This document shows, one piece after another, positions 40,358-43,869 of a DNA stretch of 43,869 nucleotides (its first letter is position 1; every line of letters begins with the position of its first letter). Source of the stretch: a virus; IMG/VR virus record IMGVR_UViG_3300036859_000534, positions 1-43,869 of that record; one strand, given 5' to 3'. The notes beneath the pieces were generated by a model. The model did not search any database and was not told the DNA's origin. It worked only from the letters and a program-made list of their open reading frames with translations. The translations under genes were made by a program, and so were the position numbers.

Positions 40358-40546
40358 CTACACCTCCTCTTCCATTGCTTTCTCCTCCACCTCGATTTTC
40401 TCGATCGCATCAATCTCGCTCCTCAGCCAGTGAACAAAGGCCGGAACAAAGGCCGATGTCTGAAGCGCTCCCGGCCGCGTGGCTTCGTGAATTCGGCTTA
40501 CGTGGTAGCACTTCAGCGCCCATAGCTGCATGCGAGTCAGTTCCAA
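40358..40546 (-). CDS. Small acidic-tailed protein
   Basis: 62 residues from TTG 40546, with GGAGG five bases upstream. Helical (MQLWALKCYHVSRIHEATRP, VHWLRSEIDAIEKIEVEEKA). The 95 bases upstream (40547-40641) hold GC-rich inverted repeats but no gene I can support. Confidence 0.6.
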   Translation of the reverse strand: MELTRMQLWALKCYHVSRIHEATRPGALQTSAFVPAFVHWLRSEIDAIEKIEVEEKAMEEEV

Positions 40547-40641
40547 GGACTCCTCCCAAAGAAACGGGACGGTCGCGCGGTCGCGCCGCCCCTTGTGGTC
40601 TACCGGGATCCGCCCGGCCCGCCGATGCTAGGGCGGCAGGG

Positions 40642-40833
40642 TCAGAATCCGTCCGGCCCGGGCAGCGTGATTTCCTCGTTCGGCCCGCTCGCGTAACACA
40701 ACTCAAGCAAACACGACCCGTCGTCGCCTTCTCTCGATAGCACATCAACGAGCGTCGACGGGCTGCCGTCTTCCTCCGCGCCGCCTGCCCACTCAGACAG
40801 GGCGTCAACGATGGTCCGCTGTGCCTTGGTCAT
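40642..40833 (-). CDS. Small acidic hypothetical protein
   Basis: 63 residues from ATG 40833, GGGGG upstream, overlapping the previous stop (ATGA). TKAQRTIVDALSEWAGG then acidic strands. Family not recognised. Confidence 0.65.
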   Translation of the reverse strand: MTKAQRTIVDALSEWAGGAEEDGSPSTLVDVLSREGDDGSCLLELCYASGPNEEITLPGPDGF

Positions 40834-40982
40834 TTGTCCCCCAATAGCGCCAAGATCGCGAACACGACCAGCGCGACTACGAAAGAAGCCCACATCGAAA
40901 ACCACTCCCGGCGCTCGCGCTTCCGTTCCAGCTCCGCCCAGCCCTGAGAGCCAGGCGCCTCGTCCCAGTGGCGCGGGGTCAT
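40830..40982 (-). CDS. 50-residue single-pass membrane protein
   Basis: From ATG 40982 (overlap with upstream stop). Charged N-terminal half (ELERKRERREWF) followed by a C-terminal transmembrane helix (MWASFVVALVVFAILALLG). The longer frame to 41279 is a shadow. Function unknown. Confidence 0.65.
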   Translation of the reverse strand: MTPRHWDEAPGSQGWAELERKRERREWFSMWASFVVALVVFAILALLGDK

Positions 40983-41344
40983 TGCCGGCCGCCGTGTTCG
41001 CGAGTGCATCCGTACACGTTGCACGTCTGCGGCATTGGAACGCCAGCCGGAAGACATGCCCTGTGGTAATACGCTTGGAAGGCTGGCCCGTTCGCGTCGA
41101 TGACTGCGTCCGAGAGGCGCACCATTTGCCCACACACATAGCACTGTACGCTTACCGCTGCCGCCCCGGCGCTGTGATCTAGGACGAGCCGCATCCGCTC
41201 GCAAGGGCTCGTGTGTGAGTTCATGGCGCGGATCGCGCGGAAGTCGATCACTTGGCCCGTCCCCTCGCAGTTCGGGCAATTGTCCCGAGCTACGCCGGGC
41301 CTACAGGTACACGGCGCTCCGGTCTTTGGTCGATACGGTGACAT
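40979..41344 (-). CDS. Double zinc-finger protein
   Basis: 121 residues from ATG 41344 (AGGGGGA six bases upstream). First cluster CTCRPGVARDNCPNCEGTGQ resembles DnaJ-type or ribbon zinc sites; second cluster CYVCGQM with HRAC and a third CNVYGC. Possibly recruits nucleic acid or host protein. Family not recognised. Confidence 0.7.
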   Translation of the reverse strand: MSPYRPKTGAPCTCRPGVARDNCPNCEGTGQVIDFRAIRAMNSHTSPCERMRLVLDHSAGAAAVSVQCYVCGQMVRLSDAVIDANGPAFQAYYHRACLPAGVPMPQTCNVYGCTREHGGRQ

Positions 41345-41421
41345 GGCAAATCCCCCTAGCGGGATGGCGAGCCGCGCCGCCGCGCGACCCGCGTACACGT
41401 CCGGCCCGGCGGGACCGTGCG

Positions 41422-41703
41422 TCAGAAAACCCGATCGTCGGCGCTCGCCGGCCGTTCGTCGATCGCTACCGTGCGCCGCGTCAGTGCGTCCTGGGCGACT
41501 TGGTAGCCTTCGCGCAGAGCGTCGGCGAGCTGACTCTGTGTTACGTCGTGGATCGCTTCCAGCGCTCCCCCCGTGAGCTTGCGGTCACTTCGGTACGTGG
41601 TGACGTGATTGCGGTCAACCCGCAGACTGATTCGCTTCGTGCCGTCCGCCATGAGCCGCACGATGGCGCGAAACTCGGCAACGCGTTCGCTTCCCTTTTT
41701 CAT
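41422..41703 (-). CDS. Hypothetical protein
   Basis: 93 residues from ATG 41703, ATGA overlap with the upstream gene. Beta strands (FRAIVRLMADGTKRISLRVD) then an amphipathic helix (QLADALREGYQVAQDALTRR). No known family seen. Confidence 0.65.
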   Translation of the reverse strand: MKKGSERVAEFRAIVRLMADGTKRISLRVDRNHVTTYRSDRKLTGGALEAIHDVTQSQLADALREGYQVAQDALTRRTVAIDERPASADDRVF

Positions 41704-41918
41704 CGTGCCCCCTCGTCGTACACGTTGGAATCCTCAACCTCAACCCCGAGGAACCGCGCCAGCCTATCGGACCCGTACGCCGCGCGCGTCGCCATGAGTT
41801 CGGCCGCCCGGAGCGCCCGCTCGGCGGACTTGGCGCGCACGGGGACGTTGACGTCCGGCATCCGGTCGGGGTCCGGGCTTGCCCCGACAATCCACAACTC
41901 GACTCGGTAGCGGGTCAT
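41700..41918 (-). CDS. Hypothetical protein
   Basis: 72 residues from ATG 41918 (ATGA overlap). One strand pair (TRYRVELWIVGASPDPDR, VNVPVRAKS) plus a helix (AERALRAAELMATRAAYG), a compact alpha/beta layout. Function unknown. Confidence 0.65.
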   Translation of the reverse strand: MTRYRVELWIVGASPDPDRMPDVNVPVRAKSAERALRAAELMATRAAYGSDRLARFLGVEVEDSNVYDEGAR

Positions 41919-42085
41919 CGCGCACCCGCCTGGGCGCAAGGCTCGCACATATGGAGCGCTGAACTTCTATGCGCTGTGGCCTGTCGTGCGTGGCCTTTGT
42001 GGTCCCGACGTAACCCATTCCGATTTCTACAATCCAAATCGCGGCACTCGCACCGTGTTCCCGGCTTGATCCTGGGATCAGACAT
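41915..42085 (-). CDS. Small zinc-binding basic protein, first gene after promoter P3
   Basis: 56 residues from ATG 42085, GAGGTG four bases upstream. Cysteines CECRDLDC and CEPC with several His (HKGHARQATAHRS) suggest zinc binding. A TTG-initiated 21-codon frame (42143-42078) lies in the leader and ends inside this gene; it may be a leader peptide but is unproven. Confidence 0.6.
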   Translation of the reverse strand: MSDPRIKPGTRCECRDLDCRNRNGLRRDHKGHARQATAHRSSALHMCEPCAQAGAR

Positions 42086-42145
42086 TGGGCACCTCGAACA
42101 CCTCGTACCGCGCATGCTGGGTCTCAACCCCGGCGCCTACCAACC

Positions 42146-42174
42146 AAGATAACCCCGCCACTGTTTGCTGTCAA
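42146..42174 (-). promoter_or_regulatory. Leftward promoter P3 with shared CAAACA element
   Basis: -35 TTGACA (42174-42169), 17-base spacer starting GCAAACA, good -10 TATCTT (42151-42146). It is the strongest of the three related promoters and should drive the small leftward cluster down to 39908. GCTTGACAGCAAACA is identical to P2. Confidence 0.7.
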
Positions 42175-42213
42175 GCACTCATTCGCACGCGCTCCACTGC
42201 GTGACAACAAACA
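42162..42213. repeat. Inverted pair of CAAACA elements (operator-like)
   Basis: TGTTTGCTGTCAAGCA (42162-42177) faces GCGTGACAACAAACA (42199-42213). The core arms TGTTTGCTGTCA / TGACAACAAACA match at 11 of 12 positions. A regulator dimer could bind both and loop or block P3. Confidence 0.55.
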
Positions 42214-42674
42214 CCCGACGCCCACCAAAGCCTCGCGTGCGCCCACGCGCGAGCTTTTACAGTTCTACGCAGACGCCTCGCATACGGGATGCTCCCTACT
42301 GCGTAGACACATGCATGTGGGCGCGGTAACGGCTGTAGAACCGCAGGACGCCACCAAAACCGCAAAACCGCGCGCGCCACATCGCAAATCCGTACCCAGG
42401 ACCGCGAGGGAAGGCGCAGGGGGCGCGATCGCACCCTCGGGAGTAGTAGGAGATGGGTGCGCCTGCGATCGTGGCTCCTAGAGGCTCCCAGGCGGTCCGC
42501 TGCCTGGGCGAATCGGCGGCTTGTGGGATGCGAGGGTGGGAACCGGGGCAGGCGGCCTGCCGGGGAAGGCGGTGCCGGGGACCTGCCTGCCGGGGGAAGG
42601 CGTCCCCGCTCCCCTAGGAGTCCCGCGCGGAGCCGGGGCAGTGCGGTGGTGAGGGCGGTACATGGGCGCGGGTC
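42178..42674. other. Non-coding GC-rich region with inverted and direct repeats; origin or regulatory candidate
   Basis: About 500 bases between two leftward gene groups; frames here give only Pro/Arg/Gly-rich shadows. Seen: TCTACGCA/TGCGTAGA and GTTCTAC/GTAGAAC inverted repeats (about 42263-42350), palindrome CACATGCATGTG (42308-42319), CGCACCC/GGGTGCG stem (about 42429-42461), repeated ACCAAAACCGCAAAACCGC-like sequence near 42352-42370, and direct repeats of CCTGCCGGGG(G)AAGGCG at 42556 and 42586. It may be a replication origin or control site; no iteron row is clear. Confidence 0.5.
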
Positions 42675-42827
42675 TTACCCTTGGGTCTGGGTCCCATCTG
42701 GGAAGGGGGAGCAGTTGGGCCATAGGATCATTTCCCACCAGAGGGCGCGATCCGGGACCCAGTACCAGCAGTGCCAGGCACCTTGGGGCCAGCGCGTCCA
42801 GGTACGCTTGTAGAGCCAGTGGAGCAT
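42675..42827 (-). CDS. 50-residue Trp-rich small protein
   Basis: From ATG 42827, TGATG overlap with the upstream frame. Ten tryptophans (LHWLYKRTWTRWPQGAWHCW, WWEMILW). Probably a small folded or membrane-associated protein; last gene of the leftward replication operon. The open frame continues upstream to 43106 only because of the frame change described at 42947-42951. Confidence 0.55.
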   Translation of the reverse strand: MLHWLYKRTWTRWPQGAWHCWYWVPDRALWWEMILWPNCSPFPDGTQTQG

Positions 42828-43040
42828 CAGGGGTGGGTTCCCTTTTCGGGTTCGGGCCAGGCGAAGGATTTGGCGCAGCGGGTCTCTTCGTCTTTGAGGA
42901 GGCGCAGGGCGCGTTGGTGGTCTTGGGTGAGGATGCCCTTGTAGTTGGGGGTTGTGGTTGAGGGCGGATTGGAGCTTGGCTTCGGCTCGGGCGAGGTCTG
43001 CGCGGAGGTGGTCCAGGCGGGAGATGGGTTTCTGGGTCAC
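42827..43040 (-). pseudogene. Small helical protein split by a one-base frame change at a C5 run
   Basis: GTG 43040 (GTGA overlap with upstream stop) opens a helical frame (SRLDHLRADLARAEAKLQSA). After the C5 run (42947-42951, G5 on the plus strand) the protein-like frame is one base on: NYKGILTQDHQRALRLLKDE and then ETRCAKSFAWPEPEKGTHP, ending at TGA 42829-42827. With four C's the two parts join into a 70-residue protein. A sequencing or assembly slip, a real mutation or programmed shifting are possible. Confidence 0.6.
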
Positions 43041-43453
43041 GGCTGGCCTTTCGTGAGGTTGCGGAGGGTCGTGAGGGTGTCGTACATGTGGTTTAGGGTC
43101 ACGCACAGGGTGGCGCAGCCCATAGCCATGAGGGACTGGCGGTCGGTGGAGGCCTTGAATCCGTTCCTGTTGAGGTGGAGGCCCACCTGGTAGGGAATGG
43201 CCTCGTATCGGTCTGGGCCGATTGAAGAGAGGGCGTCGTGCATGAAGGCCGCCACGGTCATGTCGGCGGTTTCCTCATCGAGGGACTTGACCCAGCGGGC
43301 GAGGCGGCCTTTCAGTAGGGTTCGCCTCTTGGTCTCTGCGTCGATCACGTGGATGCGCGGGCACGCGCCTACGAGCTGCCTTATGGTGAGCTGGTCGACG
43401 TGTTTCCGCATTGCCAAGGCGAACGCGGCCTGGCGTTTGACTTTCTTGCTCAC
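43037..43453 (-). CDS. Hypothetical protein of the early leftward operon
   Basis: 138 residues from GTG 43453 with GGGAGGG upstream, overlapping the previous stop (GTGA). Basic N-terminus (SKKVKRQAAFALAMRKHVDQ), then LARWVKSLDEETADMTVAAF and a hydrophobic helix MAMGCATLCVTLNHMYDTL. The longer frame to 43864 reads an Arg/Pro shadow. Family not recognised. Confidence 0.7.
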   Translation of the reverse strand: MSKKVKRQAAFALAMRKHVDQLTIRQLVGACPRIHVIDAETKRRTLLKGRLARWVKSLDEETADMTVAAFMHDALSSIGPDRYEAIPYQVGLHLNRNGFKASTDRQSLMAMGCATLCVTLNHMYDTLTTLRNLTKGQP

Positions 43454-43869
43454 GACGCCCTCCCGCGGGGCTGGGGTCCTTGGTGGGAAGGCCTGAGCTC
43501 GGGGTGCGCGGGCTCTCCCTGGGGCGGGGTTTCCTCGGCGGTGATGGTGACGGCCGCTCGTTCCGCGTCCCTGGTGAAGCGGATGGTCCAGCCTCGGTAG
43601 CCTGAGATGACGGCCTGGTCGAGCGTGACTCCGCCGGCGCGGTGAGCGATCGAGGCCAGGGCGGCGAGGAGCTGGGACTCGGCGAAGGTCCAACCCTCCT
43701 CCATCGAGTGGAGGAAGTGGTCGTAGCAGCGCTCGACCCAGGGGTAGCCGCACATGCCGCACTGGCGGTGGAGGTGTTCGCCGTCGACCTCGCAGCCGAT
43801 GACCTTGGGCACCTCTCTCTGGCCTGGGGAGCAGAAGACGACGTGGTGGTTTTTGGCCGAGCACTTTGG
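43450..43869 (-). CDS. Zinc-ribbon hypothetical protein, C-terminal part (continues at 229-1)
   Basis: This is the remainder of the junction-crossing gene that starts at 229. It carries the second cysteine pair (QCGMCGYPWVERC), a helical segment (FAESQLLAALASIAHRAGG), a beta segment (GWTIRFTRDAERAAVTITAE) and a Pro/Gln-rich end. Joined, the protein is about 173 residues. A GTG at 43812 could be mistaken for the start if the contig is treated as linear. Confidence 0.75.
   Translation of the reverse strand, partial: PKCSAKNHHVVFCSPGQREVPKVIGCEVDGEHLHRQCGMCGYPWVERCYDHFLHSMEEGWTFAESQLLAALASIAHRAGGVTLDQAVISGYRGWTIRFTRDAERAAVTITAEETPPQGEPAHPELRPSHQGPQPRGRAS

Noticed and set aside
40410-40808. 132-codon minus-strand frame
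   Set aside because: Arg/Ser-rich shadow across two better-supported small genes and their spacer.
42078-42143. 21-codon TTG-started leader frame after promoter P3
   Set aside because: Begins at or before the predicted transcript start and has no ribosome site; mentioned only as a possibility in the next gene.
42171-42434. 87-codon minus-strand frame over promoter P3
   Set aside because: Runs through the promoter and operator and has Arg-rich shadow composition.
42478-42738. 86-codon Pro-rich minus-strand frame
   Set aside because: Low complexity, no ribosome site, overlaps direct repeats; treated as non-coding.
1-43869. CRISPR array, tRNA genes, integrase, transposon
   Set aside because: No regularly spaced repeat array, no tRNA-like T-loop/cloverleaf sequence, no tyrosine or serine recombinase and no terminal inverted repeats with a transposase were seen.

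Overview
This window looks like a complete, circularly assembled genome of an uncultured tailed phage (about 43.7 kb, GC-rich), most likely podovirus-like. The first 127 bases are repeated exactly at the end (1-127 = 43743-43869), and one leftward gene reads in frame across that junction. The structural set is a large terminase, portal, scaffold, capsid, a connector-type adaptor, a tail-nozzle-like propeller protein and two to three internal virion (ejection) proteins, one of 1734 residues. I see no tape-measure protein and no sheath. No integrase, DNA polymerase, tRNA, CRISPR array or reverse transcriptase is visible.

Layout. (1) A leftward operon starts at 1794 with a replication-organiser-like protein, continues through small overlapping zinc-ribbon proteins, crosses the contig end and finishes at 42675. 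(2) A divergent control region lies at 1795-1999. (3) A rightward block at 2000-3633 holds small early-type genes: a zinc-ribbon/XRE regulator with an apparent frame switch, a probable Acb2/Tad1-hairpin anti-defence protein, and membrane proteins. (4) The head module is 3444-11874: terminase, FmdB-type zinc ribbon, portal, HNH endonuclease, DUF3008-like protein, scaffold, capsid and decoration protein. (5) The tail and adhesion module is 11895-24744. It has a protein with a synonymously recoded tandem repeat, a protein with a decapeptide-repeat tail, two secreted proteins (one with a T9SS-like C-terminal domain), a giant beta-propeller/adaptor fusion, the nozzle and fibres. (6) 24751-31198 holds the giant internal virion protein with an HEIGH motif, followed by a lysis cassette (M15 endolysin and two membrane proteins). 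(7) 31208-32442 holds a small outer-membrane-barrel-like protein and accessory proteins. (8) An AT-rich palindrome, a promoter and a possibly structured leader at 32443-32814 open a recombination and micro-gene region (32815-39810): a RecT-like annealing protein, many tiny overlapping genes, a FEN-type 5'-3' exonuclease and a RusA-like resolvase. (9) A convergent leftward cluster of small genes runs from 42085 to 39908. A roughly 500-base non-coding region at 42178-42674 separates it from the other leftward operon.

Control. The same 15-base element, GCTTGAC(A/T)(G/C)CAAACA, carries the -35 hexamer in front of three transcription units (1962, 32462 and 42176 on the minus strand). A fourth, inverted, diverged copy lies at 42199-42213. 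This suggests a shared regulator or sigma-factor logic, possibly through the XRE-type protein encoded at about 2265.

Host. High GC, Shine-Dalgarno sites, a phage-encoded outer-membrane-like protein and a T9SS-like sorting domain point by inference to a GC-rich Gram-negative bacterium, perhaps of the FCB or Gemmatimonadota/Eisenbacteria type. The sequence alone does not prove this.
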